A stretch of 64,000 nucleotides of DNA from Escherichia ruysiae (GCF_902498915.1 NZ_CABVLQ010000001.1), one strand, 5' to 3'. Counted from the stretch's first letter, positions 29,004 through 39,185 are shown. The notes: a model not told the origin generated them from the letters alone. Made by a program: numbers and translations.

Positions 29004-30986
29004 ATGACTAGGCAAAGATTTATATCTGACGATCATTATAAATTCCAGAGTGAACATTTTATCCGGTTGCACGGCTGTGATATATCATTATTTCCACTTG
29101 AGATTAAAGGTAAAGAGTCAATATCTGATGTATATAGTTATGAAATAAAATGCTTTAGTAGGACCGACCACAACTCTCTGGATAAGTTACACGGCACGCG
29201 TTTGAGTTGTGAGATCGGGGAACAATACAATTCGTTACCTGCGCGTTTCATTCATGGTGTGGTCACAAAAGTGATATATAATTATGATAACAGCATGCAA
29301 CACACCTGCATTATTATCTTACAACCAGAGATAGCCGAATTGGCATCTGGTAAAAGAACAAGAGTATGGTCAAATATAAAGCCATCAGATATTGTAAGCA
29401 CAATTCTGGAAGACAGTTTATTTAGTCCGCCACAAGTAATTTTATATAAAGAACAGAATTTGCTGGAGTATAAGATCCAGTACCAGGAGTCAGATCTTGA
29501 CTTTATTAATAGAATTTTGTCTGAGGCGGGCATTTACTATTTCTTTGTTCATAATAGAGATAAACATATTATGACATTGGCAGATGATCCTGCATCTCAT
29601 CCTAAAGCATCTTATGATAAACTGGAACACTTACCCTGTGAAAATCTGAAGGAATCGCGTCATGGCTATATCAGGGAATGGTCTTTCACAGAAAGTCTCA
29701 AATGTCCTTCTGTGACACTTTCAGGTTATAATGAGAGTAATGTCAGTGAAATTACTATAAAGTCAGAAAGTAAACTGACGGATGTAAAACCCAGTAAGGG
29801 AGTTTATGAAGATATTATCCCAGAGAGAAAGCGTGAGTTGATAAAGAAACGTTCTGAAGCACTGATAGCATCATGTGACAGTGAACTCAAAATCTGGTCA
29901 GGAAAAACGGATTCATGGTGGTTGTCATGCGGGGAGTGTTTCAGTCTGGACAAACAGGATTACAGAATTACTTCGTTATATCTTAATGCTGTCAACAATG
30001 ACAATGAACATGCTGGTTTGTGTTATTGTGATTTGTGTGCTTCAGATAATAAAAGCTCACTTAATTTCAGCCGTGAATTTAAAACACCTATTATTCCCGG
30101 TGTTTTACTTGCCAGAGTGGTCGGCCCTGACTCCGAAGAATATTATACAGATGATAATGGGCGTGTAAAAATCAGCTTTCTCTGGGGAGAAAAGTCAGCG
30201 GCAGGTACAGATAAAACCTCCTGTTGGGTCCGTGTATCTCAGGTATGGTCCGGGGAGGGATTCGGTAGTCAGTTTATTCCTCGCATTGGCAGTGAGGTTC
30301 TGGTTAGTTTTATACAGGGTAATCCTGACTATCCAGTTATCGTTGGTACAGTGTATAATGGTCAGAATACATCGCCTTTTTCTCTTCCTGAGAATAATTG
30401 TAAGTCTGGATTTATCACCCGTAGTGTTAAGAATGGTAAAAAAGGAGAAGGTCATCAACTGGTTTTTGATGATAAAGAAGGTGAGGAAAAAGTTATAGTG
30501 ACTTCATCTGGTGATTCTCTCCTGACTGTAAAGAAGGATATGATCAGCACTATTAACCGCTCTATGTCGTTAACTATTGCTGAAGGGCGTAATGCTGAAA
30601 TAAAAAGAGGGAATGACAGGCTTGTTCTTAAAGAAGGTGACCTACATAATGATGTACATGGTAATATTAATATAAAAGTTTCGAACGGAGATTATAATCT
30701 TAAAGTGAGCGGGGGAAGTGGTAGTCTTATCACCGATAAGAATCTTACTCTTGAATCAACACAGTCAATAAAAATAAAAGTGGGTGCAAATGAGATAACG
30801 ATATCCACATCAGGTATAGATATAAAAGCCGCTAAAATTACTATAGAAGGGCAGGTATCGGCAGAGGTCAAAGCGGGCACACTTAAGTTTGAAAGCCAGG
30901 CTATTTCTGAGGTAAAAGGCACCATGTTGACGCTTCAGGGCTCTGCAATGACACAGATAAAAGGTGGAATCGTGAATATAGGATAA
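29004..30986 (+). CDS. vgrG: T6SS module B spike protein VgrG (TssI)
   Basis: VgrG trimers form the spike on the Hcp tube. The 660 residues comprise a gp27-like part (FIRLHGCDISLFPLEIKGKE, SLSCEIGEQ-type strand, VVTKVIYNYDN, QYQESDLDFINRILSEAGIY), a gp5 OB-fold (GPDSEEYYTDDNGRVKISFL, CWVRVSQVWSGEGFGSQFIP) and a C-terminal beta-helix needle ending in repeated short strands up to KGGIVNIG. There is no extra C-terminal effector domain, so it is a structural spike that would need cargo on PAAR or an adaptor. Confidence 0.96.
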   Translation: MTRQRFISDDHYKFQSEHFIRLHGCDISLFPLEIKGKESISDVYSYEIKCFSRTDHNSLDKLHGTRLSCEIGEQYNSLPARFIHGVVTKVIYNYDNSMQHTCIIILQPEIAELASGKRTRVWSNIKPSDIVSTILEDSLFSPPQVILYKEQNLLEYKIQYQESDLDFINRILSEAGIYYFFVHNRDKHIMTLADDPASHPKASYDKLEHLPCENLKESRHGYIREWSFTESLKCPSVTLSGYNESNVSEITIKSESKLTDVKPSKGVYEDIIPERKRELIKKRSEALIASCDSELKIWSGKTDSWWLSCGECFSLDKQDYRITSLYLNAVNNDNEHAGLCYCDLCASDNKSSLNFSREFKTPIIPGVLLARVVGPDSEEYYTDDNGRVKISFLWGEKSAAGTDKTSCWVRVSQVWSGEGFGSQFIPRIGSEVLVSFIQGNPDYPVIVGTVYNGQNTSPFSLPENNCKSGFITRSVKNGKKGEGHQLVFDDKEGEEKVIVTSSGDSLLTVKKDMISTINRSMSLTIAEGRNAEIKRGNDRLVLKEGDLHNDVHGNINIKVSNGDYNLKVSGGSGSLITDKNLTLESTQSIKIKVGANEITISTSGIDIKAAKITIEGQVSAEVKAGTLKFESQAISEVKGTMLTLQGSAMTQIKGGIVNIG

Positions 30987-30996
30987 AGGATTACAT

Positions 30997-31464
30997 ATGT
31001 CAGAGACAAAGAATATCACTGTTCCGGAAATTAATAAAACAGTTGAGCAAATGCTGATAAAAGGGAGATGGCTGGATGCACTTGATTTCTGGATTAATAA
31101 TACAGATTCGTTAGTATTAATCAGATGGCTGGCACAATTTATCTCTCAGTTATCTCCTGAAGAGGATTCACTGCTTTTACAGTCTATTGTCAGATGGAAG
31201 GAAGGCGATGATGAGCAACGCTGGGAAATATTTAGACACGCTGAGTCTGTTGGATTTTCCACTCAGACAGGTGCACTGGGGGTGTCATTATTTGTATCAC
31301 AGGGGAGTCTAAGTCCGGCCCCATATGATCCGGTCTATGCACCGTCATGTTCAGAAAAAAAAATTATTTATGGAATATTAATGCATCAGTCGAATAAATA
31401 TTATGATGCACCTGATGAAGGTGTGTTTTTTCTTTTTCGGCATTGGTGTAATAGTCATTCCTAG
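30997..31464 (+). CDS. DUF6931-like T6SS protein between vgrG and PAAR
   Basis: The 155-residue soluble protein lies between vgrG and the PAAR gene. It contains LIRWLAQFISQLSPEEDSLL and, near the C-terminal third, WEIFRHAESVGFSTQTGALG and SLFVSQGSLSPAPYDPVY, a pattern I associate with DUF6931-type proteins often encoded next to VgrG and PAAR. Proteins in this position often act as loading adaptors for spike cargo. That role is inferred. It overlaps nothing and follows vgrG by 10 nt. Confidence 0.7.
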   Translation: MSETKNITVPEINKTVEQMLIKGRWLDALDFWINNTDSLVLIRWLAQFISQLSPEEDSLLLQSIVRWKEGDDEQRWEIFRHAESVGFSTQTGALGVSLFVSQGSLSPAPYDPVYAPSCSEKKIIYGILMHQSNKYYDAPDEGVFFLFRHWCNSHS

Positions 31465-31473
31465 GAGTTGTAT

Positions 31474-31773
31474 ATGCCTCAACCTGCTGCAAGAGTTACT
31501 GATATGCATGTATGTCCTATGGTGACGCCTGGTTTACCACCTGTTCCCCATGTTGGGGGGCCATTGTTACCACCAGGCTCTCCGTCTGTATTTATTGGTG
31601 GATTACCGGCAGCGACATTGGGGACCCTGGCTCTTTGTTCTGGGCCAGTGGATGTTGTCATTATGGGAAGTGTTAAGGTCTTGATATGCGGCAAACCAGC
31701 TGCACGAATGGGCGATATCTGTGCTCACGGAGGGACAATTGTCAGTGGATATCCTCAGGTATTAATAGGATGA
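31474..31773 (+). CDS. PAAR spike-tip protein
   Basis: A 99-residue stand-alone PAAR protein that sharpens the VgrG tip. Its repeats are typical: PAARVTDMHVCPMVTP, a Pro-rich loop (GGPLLPPGSPSVFIGGLPAA), VIMGSVKVLICGKPAARMGD and ICAHGGTIVSGYPQVLIG. The Cys and His residues likely bind zinc. ATG 31474 follows AGGAG by 7 nt; an upstream TTG in frame is rejected. No toxin domain is fused. Confidence 0.95.
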   Translation: MPQPAARVTDMHVCPMVTPGLPPVPHVGGPLLPPGSPSVFIGGLPAATLGTLALCSGPVDVVIMGSVKVLICGKPAARMGDICAHGGTIVSGYPQVLIG

Positions 31774-31776
31774 AAA

Positions 31777-32853
31777 ATGAACAAAATAGAAACGGATACA
31801 TTACTGCTTCCTGTTATAGGAGAATCGCCGGCAGGTGATGATATTGAGTATGATCCGGTGTATAGCGAAATACGGGAGGCAAGACAAAATGATCCGGACT
31901 ATATGTCTCAGGGGGAATGGGCTGTCAGTGAACCCCGCAGAGCTGACTGGAGAAAAGTAAGAAAATTATGTGAGGTTACTTTACGTAATAAGAGTAAGGA
32001 CCTACAAATTAGTTGCTGGTATGTGGAGTCCTTGACGCATTTATATGCTCTGGAAGGGATGCATTGCGGATTGGAATATCTTGCAAAGTTTATTTCTCAG
32101 TACTGGACTACATGCTGGCCATCGCAGGAAGAAGGTCAGGAAATTCGTTACAGTAAATTGGTTCGTCTTGATATAGATTTATCAGAGTATCTGAAAGCAT
32201 ATCCTCTTCTTGAGGATAAGGAAATCACACTTTCTGAATGGTATAAGGTGTTATCGTTTGAACATGGAGCAAGTTTGTCAGAAGCTGGAAAAGAAAGATT
32301 AATAGAGAGCGAAGGTGATCACTCTGTTGAGTCCTTCAAAAGAGCTGTAGGAAAATATAATCCCCGCAAGGTTAGTGAGCAACTTCTCCAGCTTTATGAT
32401 CTACCTGACAAAATTGATGAGATTGAATCTTCTTACTTCTTTCATACGCATGAAGATATACATCATATTTTCGCAAAAACCAGACATATCATCAGTGAGA
32501 TAACCGAGTTACTGAGTCGTTTTTTGCCGCAAGAAACACTGGATCACAGTTCAGTTTCTCAATTTCTAGGCAAACCCGATAGCAGAGACACAAGGACAGC
32601 ACTTCCTGAGGAAAAAAAGGAATTTTATTCTGCATTAACACCTTCAACAGATAAAGAGATGTCAAGGGAGAAAGCTATAGAGCAACTGGAGAAAATAGCT
32701 ATTTTTTTCAGGCAATCTGAACCAACCAGTCCTGTTCCTTATCTTCTGGAGAGGGCCATACGTTGGTCAACAATGACTATGTCAGAATGGCTTGAGGAAC
32801 TACTTAAAGATAATGACTCTATGGAACAAATAAACCGTGTCTTAAAAGGATGA
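31777..32853 (+). CDS. tssA: T6SS module B TssA
   Basis: The N-terminal ImpA_N domain is plain: PVIGESPAGDDIEYDPVYSEI, then ADWRKVRKLCEVTLRNKSKD and a helical block ending TTCWPSQEEGQEIRYSKL. The C-terminal region, with RAIRWSTMTMSEWLEELLKD near the end, is characteristic of the short TssA1 class, in contrast to the VasJ-type C-terminus of the module A TssA. The length is 358 residues. It follows PAAR by 3 nt. Confidence 0.92.
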   Translation: MNKIETDTLLLPVIGESPAGDDIEYDPVYSEIREARQNDPDYMSQGEWAVSEPRRADWRKVRKLCEVTLRNKSKDLQISCWYVESLTHLYALEGMHCGLEYLAKFISQYWTTCWPSQEEGQEIRYSKLVRLDIDLSEYLKAYPLLEDKEITLSEWYKVLSFEHGASLSEAGKERLIESEGDHSVESFKRAVGKYNPRKVSEQLLQLYDLPDKIDEIESSYFFHTHEDIHHIFAKTRHIISEITELLSRFLPQETLDHSSVSQFLGKPDSRDTRTALPEEKKEFYSALTPSTDKEMSREKAIEQLEKIAIFFRQSEPTSPVPYLLERAIRWSTMTMSEWLEELLKDNDSMEQINRVLKG

Positions 32854-32860
32854 GAAATTG

Positions 32861-33412
32861 ATGACTATTAAGTGCCTGCTACTAGCGGTTATGGTATTCC
32901 CCTTTTTCATCACTGCCTGTTCTGATAAGTATTCTGAACAGGATAGAGTGCAGGCTATCAACAATGCCGATGCTCCATTTGGCGCCGGCTTGCTTACTTT
33001 TCAGATATCATCTGATACGCAATTAAACTCACTTAACGAGATATCCAACAGCTGTGCATTATTATTCTTACAGGCTTCAGATAAAAATACATTACAGGAC
33101 ATAATGAATAATCCTGTGTTAATCAAACAGTTTTTTATCGGGACAGGTAAGGTTGATGGCATTCTTAAAGTTGATAAATACGTGGCTATGCCGGGGCAGG
33201 AGATAACGCTACATATAGACAGGAATGAAGGGACTAAATATGTAGGTGTGGTTGCTGGATACTATCCATTTCCTGGAAAACAGCATATGTTACTCTTAGA
33301 TATTCCGGTTGATGTTGTTGAGGAAGGTTGGTGGAACAAATCATTACATGCATCACTCTTACCTCTTTCCAAAAAGATATCGATGGGTAAAGAAAGTATC
33401 AGTATGAAATAA
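32861..33412 (+). CDS. tssJ: T6SS module B outer-membrane lipoprotein TssJ
   Basis: A lipoprotein signal peptide (CLLLAVMVFPFFITAC) ends in the lipobox ITAC with the acylated Cys near residue 20. The mature part has TssJ-type strands (ADAPFGAGLLTFQISSD, GKVDGILKVDKYVAMPGQEI). ATG 32861 is chosen over an adjacent TTG. The product anchors TssM at the outer membrane. Its 183 residues are normal for the family. Confidence 0.9.
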   Translation: MTIKCLLLAVMVFPFFITACSDKYSEQDRVQAINNADAPFGAGLLTFQISSDTQLNSLNEISNSCALLFLQASDKNTLQDIMNNPVLIKQFFIGTGKVDGILKVDKYVAMPGQEITLHIDRNEGTKYVGVVAGYYPFPGKQHMLLLDIPVDVVEEGWWNKSLHASLLPLSKKISMGKESISMK

Positions 33413-33430
33413 TTGTACGGGTATTACTGC

Positions 33431-34843
33431 ATGCAAGAAGAAGAACAACTTGTTTATTGGTATTCAGGGCTCTATTTACAACCTCAGCACTTTCAGTCAA
33501 TTGACTTGCATCATGGCTTCATGCTTGCCAGAAGCAGGCAGTTATCACAACCCCATCATCAGGGGTACTATGAATGTTGTATCAATGATGATCTTCTTAA
33601 GGAAGATACTGTCAGAGTTGAAAAAATAAAGGCTGTTTTATCTTCAGGGTATTATATCGAGTATCCGGGTAACTGTGTGGTACAGGATAAGTGCCTGACA
33701 AATCTCAAAGGTTCAGATCACGGTACCGTGGATTTGTGGCTTGCGCTTAAGAGATTCAATTCCGGTCATAAAAATGTCTCCAGTGTTAATGATAAACGAG
33801 GCTCTGCCAGATGGATAAGTTCAGATGATGAACGTAACATGCGTAATGTTTATCATGACAGTCAGGATGCCGATATTACAAGAATAAAATATGATATTCA
33901 GATTCTTACAGATGAGGAAAAAGATAATACTACAGACTATGAGTATTTACCCCTGACAAGGATCATATATGGAAATAATTCATTGTGTATTGATGATGAG
34001 TGTTCATTTCCCGTGATGAGGTTATCTGCGAATCACAAACTTAGAAATAAGATCGCAGAGATCTATTCGGATATTAAGTTCTACAAAAATAGACTGGAGA
34101 AATACAGATATACAGAACGAACAGTGTCCGATGGACATCTTTATAACTTTTTAATTCTATGTGCTATTAATAGGACATTACCACTTCTTTCTTCATTCAT
34201 TAATGAAGATGCCATTCACCCATGGTTGTATTATATGGCATTATGTCAGTTTGCAGGGGAAATATCTACATTTCATAACTCTGGACTTTCAGATACTAGG
34301 ATTGTCGAACTATCATACAATCATTATGAGCAGATCTCATGTTTCAGTGATCTGCAGTATTATATTAAGTTAATACTGGATGATTCATGTCGAGATAAGA
34401 TTATTAGTGTTGAATTCAGAAAAATAACTACTGATACATTGATCTGTAATTTCGATGAGTACGGTGCCGGAAGTAATTCAGATTACTATATTAAGTTAAC
34501 CTCAGATACCTTCAGAAAGAATAAGCTGATTGCATTGCCAGAGATTAAGATTGCTCCATCTGAACATATCGACATGATAATTCAGCATGCTCTTCCAGGA
34601 ATCAAGTTTACAGTGATGGATGCCGTTACATCTGATTTGCAGGTAAGAGAGAATACAATCTGGTTAAAGATAGATAAACATTCAGAATTATGGACGTTAG
34701 CTCAGACTCAAAAAAGAGTTGCATTCTATTGGTCATGTAGTCCTGATGATTTACTTGTAGAGTTAGTATTATCGCAGGAAAAGTATGCCGTAAGCAGGCC
34801 TAAACAGGATAACGGTTCTTTCCATCCGGCGGTTGGCAGATAA
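33431..34843 (+). CDS. tssK: T6SS module B baseplate adaptor TssK
   Basis: TssK connects baseplate and membrane complex. The N-terminus VYWYSGLYLQPQHFQSIDLH is the family hallmark, and the C-terminal domain ends in a characteristic region (VAFYWSCSPDDLLVELVLS). ATG 33431 gives 470 residues, the usual length; a TTG at 33413 directly after tssJ is less likely. Downstream, about 330 nt separate it from tssL, the only loose spacing in this operon. Confidence 0.93.
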   Translation: MQEEEQLVYWYSGLYLQPQHFQSIDLHHGFMLARSRQLSQPHHQGYYECCINDDLLKEDTVRVEKIKAVLSSGYYIEYPGNCVVQDKCLTNLKGSDHGTVDLWLALKRFNSGHKNVSSVNDKRGSARWISSDDERNMRNVYHDSQDADITRIKYDIQILTDEEKDNTTDYEYLPLTRIIYGNNSLCIDDECSFPVMRLSANHKLRNKIAEIYSDIKFYKNRLEKYRYTERTVSDGHLYNFLILCAINRTLPLLSSFINEDAIHPWLYYMALCQFAGEISTFHNSGLSDTRIVELSYNHYEQISCFSDLQYYIKLILDDSCRDKIISVEFRKITTDTLICNFDEYGAGSNSDYYIKLTSDTFRKNKLIALPEIKIAPSEHIDMIIQHALPGIKFTVMDAVTSDLQVRENTIWLKIDKHSELWTLAQTQKRVAFYWSCSPDDLLVELVLSQEKYAVSRPKQDNGSFHPAVGR

Positions 34844-34870
34844 CGTTCATCCACTTTTGGGAGCTGAAAT

Positions 34871-35185
34871 ATGCTTTATCCAGACACTGGAAGACGTAGC
34901 CTAGTACAATATCTGTCAGGCTCCACAGGAGAACCGGATGGCAGAACAGAAAATCGCAGGATGTTTATGGACACGATAGGAGAAGCAGTATTGCGTTCAT
35001 GTCAACCATATGTAAGAACCGTATTTAACTCTGTAGTGGTGTTGAACATAATGAGAACCACCCACATAGTGAGCATGGATGTTGCTCATCTGGCGAATAT
35101 CAGTGCCAGTGGGCAAATGTTCAATTACAGTTTATCATTTTTGGGGATGAAACATGTTATACTTATGTTGTGGAGGTGCTGGTGA
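34871..35185 (+). CDS. uncertain frame between tssK and tssL
   Basis: A 104-codon frame from ATG 34871 fills the tssK-tssL gap and overlaps the tssL start, but its product matches nothing I know and its last third looks poorly coding. In the reading frame of tssL the same DNA, from the TAA at 35026 onward, reads SEHGCCSSGEYQCQWANVQL and continues without a stop into tssL. This could be an N-terminal extension or a displaced gene tail. One of these frames, or a frameshifted gene, is probably real; I cannot tell which. Confidence 0.3.
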   Translation: MLYPDTGRRSLVQYLSGSTGEPDGRTENRRMFMDTIGEAVLRSCQPYVRTVFNSVVVLNIMRTTHIVSMDVAHLANISASGQMFNYSLSFLGMKHVILMLWRCW

Positions 35186-35772
35186 ATATTGTTGAATGCT
35201 ATATGCCAGTATTTAAACTCATATCATCTGTCAGAGTTTTCCCTGAAGAATATAGTGATTACGACAGTACTAGAAAGAATATAATTAACACTGTTGAGGA
35301 GGCTGTTCGCAATAGTGAAAAAATGTCGTTGAGTGACAGCGAACTTGATGCGGCATTTTATGCTGTAATCGTCATGCTTGATGAGGCAATATTGTGTTCA
35401 GAGCTTCCCTGTAGAAAAGAATGGCGTGATAATCTTTTGCAGATAAAATATTTCGGACACTCCACTGGGGGGGTCGAGTTCTTTTATAAACTTGATAAAG
35501 TCATCGAATCGGGAAGTCAGGCTGGATGGGTCTTTCTCCTGTGCCTGTTACTGGGTTTCAGAGGTAAATATTCCGTGGGTAGTAATGATGAAATCAATAA
35601 TTATATATCGAGGCTGAGGCGACAATGTGAATTGAATGTTGCAATCGACGAAGGAAACAATATTTCACTCAGGGAAAAAAAGTATAAATCATCGAGGCTT
35701 GGTTTCTATTTATTACTTGTAGGTATTGTTGCTGTCTATTTTGTGGTTTTATCCATGATTTATATGAGATGA
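35170..35772 (+). CDS. tssL: T6SS module B inner-membrane protein TssL (DotU)
   Basis: The 200-residue product has the DotU-type cytoplasmic domain (VECYMPVFKLISSVR, DEAILCSELPCRKEWRDNLL, EFFYKLDKVIESG, LCLLLGFRGKYS) followed by one C-terminal membrane segment (FYLLLVGIVAVYFVVLSMIY). There is no peptidoglycan-binding OmpA-like domain. The stop overlaps the tssM start as ATGA. With TssJ and TssM it forms the trans-envelope complex. Confidence 0.92.
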   Translation: MEVLVNIVECYMPVFKLISSVRVFPEEYSDYDSTRKNIINTVEEAVRNSEKMSLSDSELDAAFYAVIVMLDEAILCSELPCRKEWRDNLLQIKYFGHSTGGVEFFYKLDKVIESGSQAGWVFLLCLLLGFRGKYSVGSNDEINNYISRLRRQCELNVAIDEGNNISLREKKYKSSRLGFYLLLVGIVAVYFVVLSMIYMR

Positions 35773-38700
35773 TTTTTATGCTTAAGAAGACATTTTCATT
35801 ATTTCTCTGGTTTTTTGTTTCTGTCTTCGTTCTGTCTGTTTGCTATGTTATCGGCGTGTTCAGAAACTGGACAGATACTACAACTGCACTTTACTGGATT
35901 TCTGTGATTCTTGTTACTCTTTCCTTTAAATTTATTATGGATTGTATCCATAATTACTTTTCTGCAGGAAAATACAGAAATTTTCTAAAGTCTTTCTCTC
36001 GTAAAAAGAGAGCATTGACGCTTGATTCGTATTTCAAAAAAGGTCTGAATATCATAAGTAAAAGGGGAAGAGGAGAGGTTCCTTGGTTCTTACTTACGGG
36101 AGATTCAGAAAAAAACAACTCTTTGCTTGAAGATATCAATCTTCCTGTCTTTCACCGTAATTGTGTAAATAGCACTCCCCAACAATTCCGGACAATTCGT
36201 TGGTGGTTTTTCAGAGATTTAAGCGTGCTGGAGTTGTCAGGAAAGATATATGATAACCCGGGAGTAATAAACTCTGTGATAAGTTCTTTATCAGCACGTA
36301 AATGTAAAAAACAGCCACCTCGTGGCGTTGTTCTCGTCATTTCTGCTGATAAGCTAATTAATCATGATTACACCTATATTCGGACATTGTCTCAAAAAAC
36401 AAGGAGTTTTGTAGAACAACTGTCGTTACACTTACATCACAACATTCCGGTCTTTATAGTGATTAGTGGATGTGAGCACATCAGTGGATATTCAGTGCTG
36501 GCACAAAAAATCTATCAAAAACATGAAAAATGGCATCCAGTGTTTTGGGCAACCAATAAATCAGGGACGAATGCATCTGAATATGATTCATCATACATAT
36601 TATCATCATTAAGATCTAATATAATGGCATCAATATGCCATGCGCTTGATGATTCATTAAGTGACAAGGAAAAAAATGATATACTGCAGTTTCCTGATAG
36701 ATTGAAAGGTCTAAAGTATTCACTTGACATATTTATTTCCACATTCTGTATTGAGAACGTTTTTTTCTCTCAGACGGAAATTGCCGGGATCTGTTTATCT
36801 GGTGAACTCATGGGGGAGAAGGACAAAAACTGTATTTTTGCTGATATCCTTATTTCCGAGATACTGCCACAAATACATGATTCAGACGTTATTCATGTTA
36901 ACAAACAAAGAGTGAATGTATCGTTTAAATCAGTTATAGTCATGACTGCATTGTGTTTTGTTGGATATAGCGGATATTGTTCATATAATGTGTATAACAT
37001 CAGACATGGTTCTGTTGATACCAGCCATGCATTTCTGACAGAGCAGATATCAAAATATGAAGACAAAGTTAGGTCTAACATGCGGTATTTCCCTTTTAAG
37101 CCTGCACTAGATGATAAATATCTATTTTTCAGAGAATCTCTTCATAAAACAACAAGATTCGATATCAGTCCTGTCTCATGGCGCGTTACTGAATATAAGA
37201 AGAATTTCATGCAAGCTTCACCATCAGGAAAGCGAGAACTAATTCTGTCGCTCTCATCATCACTTATCAGTTGGGATAAGATGATGAAAGATGAATCCCT
37301 GAGTGACTTAGCAAAATCTCCTGGTATTCATGAGTTACTGAAGATAACCAGACCTCATGATAAAATATCATCAATAGCTTCACTTGCTGTAGAAAGAGAT
37401 GAGATACAGAAAAATAATGGAATTGAGAATATTTATGTGTTCAGAAACCTCCTGACTGAGTTGGTTCAGAGTGACCCGTCTTATTCATGGTTTGTTTCTG
37501 AAGATGTTAATATTCCTGCTGTAAGAATTACGGACTTTTGGGAAGATGAAAACTCTTCTGTCTATCTTTCCGGAATATGGACACAACCGGGACAGAATAA
37601 ACTTCATCAGTGGTATGAGACTATCAAAGAGGCATATGGACGTGATACGGTTCCGGAGGCGTTCTCATCCTTTGTGCTATACCTGGATGAAAGTCGTCAG
37701 GAGCATTTCAGACAGTTTATTATGTCTGTTGCAAGGGCACGTAAAGACTCACATTCAGGTTTAATGAATCCGCTGCAACTGACCAATATTATACACAATC
37801 GCTCATCTGAGCATAGATTCTTTCAGTTTGTAGATGATGAATTACACAATATACCAACGAGTTCGGCGCAGGACTGGCTTTCTGAATTCAGACTGCTTAA
37901 CCATCTGTTTTCACTTAAAGTGGATAACGGAATGAAACGTCAAATAGAACAATTTGATCTCATGTTACGTATATACCTGATTTCTGTTCTTAATAACAGT
38001 CAAATGAACAGGACACTGACTCATGTTACCACATGGAGAAGCTGGCAGAATGCTCTACGTAATGCCGTGAATTCAGTGTTACATACAGCATCATCAGTTG
38101 AACTTATTCGTAATGCCATGCGTTCAGATCCAGAAAACAAGCTGGTAATATTATTTGATGAGTTTGAAAAGGTTCGCTCAGTCATTAACAGCAATAATAG
38201 AGAGCCGGTGATTGATTCTGTATGGGATATTTATGAGCGGCAGATTTATCAACTTCTCGACCATGCTGTCACTTATACAGGGTGTTGGGTTGGTGAACAA
38301 TGGAGGAATTCTGTTTTAGGCCGGTTTAACTCAGGAAAACATAATCTCAGTTATTCTGAGATGCAGGGAAAAGTATATAAGGACATTATTGGCTTTTTGA
38401 AAGGTCCGTCTAACGGAGTTTTAGCGCTTGATCCAGACGGTGTCAGACTGTTGTCCTTCAGGGAAAGAAGTATACCTTTTTCCCCTTCATTCATTACTTT
38501 CATTAATGACATTGTTTCCCCGGATGATCTGCTTGATGTTTGGCTCAGAGAGCGAACGCAAAACAAGGATGAATTAATAAATGTACAGGGGCAACTAGAC
38601 TTACTGAATCAGACCCTACAAAATGCTGAGTCACAGCCTTACAGAGTTACGATAGATAGTGCACCTGCGACAATTCCGGATAATCCCCGAGTCAAACCAA

Positions 38701-39182
38701 CAGGTACAACTCTGACTCTTGAGTGTAAAACAGGTAACAGCAGTATACGAAGTATGAATTTTGCTGATTCAGGTATTTTTACCTGGTATCCGGGAAGCTG
38801 TCACTCTGTAAGAATTGACATTTTGTTCCCTAATTTTTCTGCCACCTATAAGTTTACAGGAGAAACAGCCTGGATTGATTTTATCAACAAGTTTTCGGAT
38901 GGAGAGAGTGAGTTAATGACAAAGGATTTTTCTCCAGAATCAAGAAATTTTCTCGAATCAATGGGGATTAAAGGCATTCTTGTCCGTTACAAACTGAGTG
39001 ATACAGGCAATCTAAGTCAGGCATATATCGAATGGGAACAACTAAAACAGGAAAAGGATAAACTTAAAGATTTACAGGTGAATCTGAGTAATAAGCTGCT
39101 TACCACACATAGCTGGGAGAAAAGTGCCTGGATTTCCAGACTGCCCGGCAATATAACAATATGTCCAGTAGTACAGGAGTGA
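35769..39182 (+). CDS. tssM: T6SS module B membrane-complex protein TssM
   Basis: This is an 1137-residue IcmF/TssM protein with two N-terminal membrane segments (about residues 6-30 and 38-58), a cytoplasmic domain, a third segment near 380-400 and a periplasmic C-terminus ending in a beta-rich domain. At the Walker A position (about residue 110) it reads LLTGDSEKNNSLL, without the Gly-Lys-Ser/Thr loop, as in the module A TssM. It starts inside the tssL stop (ATGA) and ends 3 nt before tssH. Confidence 0.95.
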   Translation: MIFMLKKTFSLFLWFFVSVFVLSVCYVIGVFRNWTDTTTALYWISVILVTLSFKFIMDCIHNYFSAGKYRNFLKSFSRKKRALTLDSYFKKGLNIISKRGRGEVPWFLLTGDSEKNNSLLEDINLPVFHRNCVNSTPQQFRTIRWWFFRDLSVLELSGKIYDNPGVINSVISSLSARKCKKQPPRGVVLVISADKLINHDYTYIRTLSQKTRSFVEQLSLHLHHNIPVFIVISGCEHISGYSVLAQKIYQKHEKWHPVFWATNKSGTNASEYDSSYILSSLRSNIMASICHALDDSLSDKEKNDILQFPDRLKGLKYSLDIFISTFCIENVFFSQTEIAGICLSGELMGEKDKNCIFADILISEILPQIHDSDVIHVNKQRVNVSFKSVIVMTALCFVGYSGYCSYNVYNIRHGSVDTSHAFLTEQISKYEDKVRSNMRYFPFKPALDDKYLFFRESLHKTTRFDISPVSWRVTEYKKNFMQASPSGKRELILSLSSSLISWDKMMKDESLSDLAKSPGIHELLKITRPHDKISSIASLAVERDEIQKNNGIENIYVFRNLLTELVQSDPSYSWFVSEDVNIPAVRITDFWEDENSSVYLSGIWTQPGQNKLHQWYETIKEAYGRDTVPEAFSSFVLYLDESRQEHFRQFIMSVARARKDSHSGLMNPLQLTNIIHNRSSEHRFFQFVDDELHNIPTSSAQDWLSEFRLLNHLFSLKVDNGMKRQIEQFDLMLRIYLISVLNNSQMNRTLTHVTTWRSWQNALRNAVNSVLHTASSVELIRNAMRSDPENKLVILFDEFEKVRSVINSNNREPVIDSVWDIYERQIYQLLDHAVTYTGCWVGEQWRNSVLGRFNSGKHNLSYSEMQGKVYKDIIGFLKGPSNGVLALDPDGVRLLSFRERSIPFSPSFITFINDIVSPDDLLDVWLRERTQNKDELINVQGQLDLLNQTLQNAESQPYRVTIDSAPATIPDNPRVKPTGTTLTLECKTGNSSIRSMNFADSGIFTWYPGSCHSVRIDILFPNFSATYKFTGETAWIDFINKFSDGESELMTKDFSPESRNFLESMGIKGILVRYKLSDTGNLSQAYIEWEQLKQEKDKLKDLQVNLSNKLLTTHSWEKSAWISRLPGNITICPVVQE

Positions 39183-39185
39183 TAA

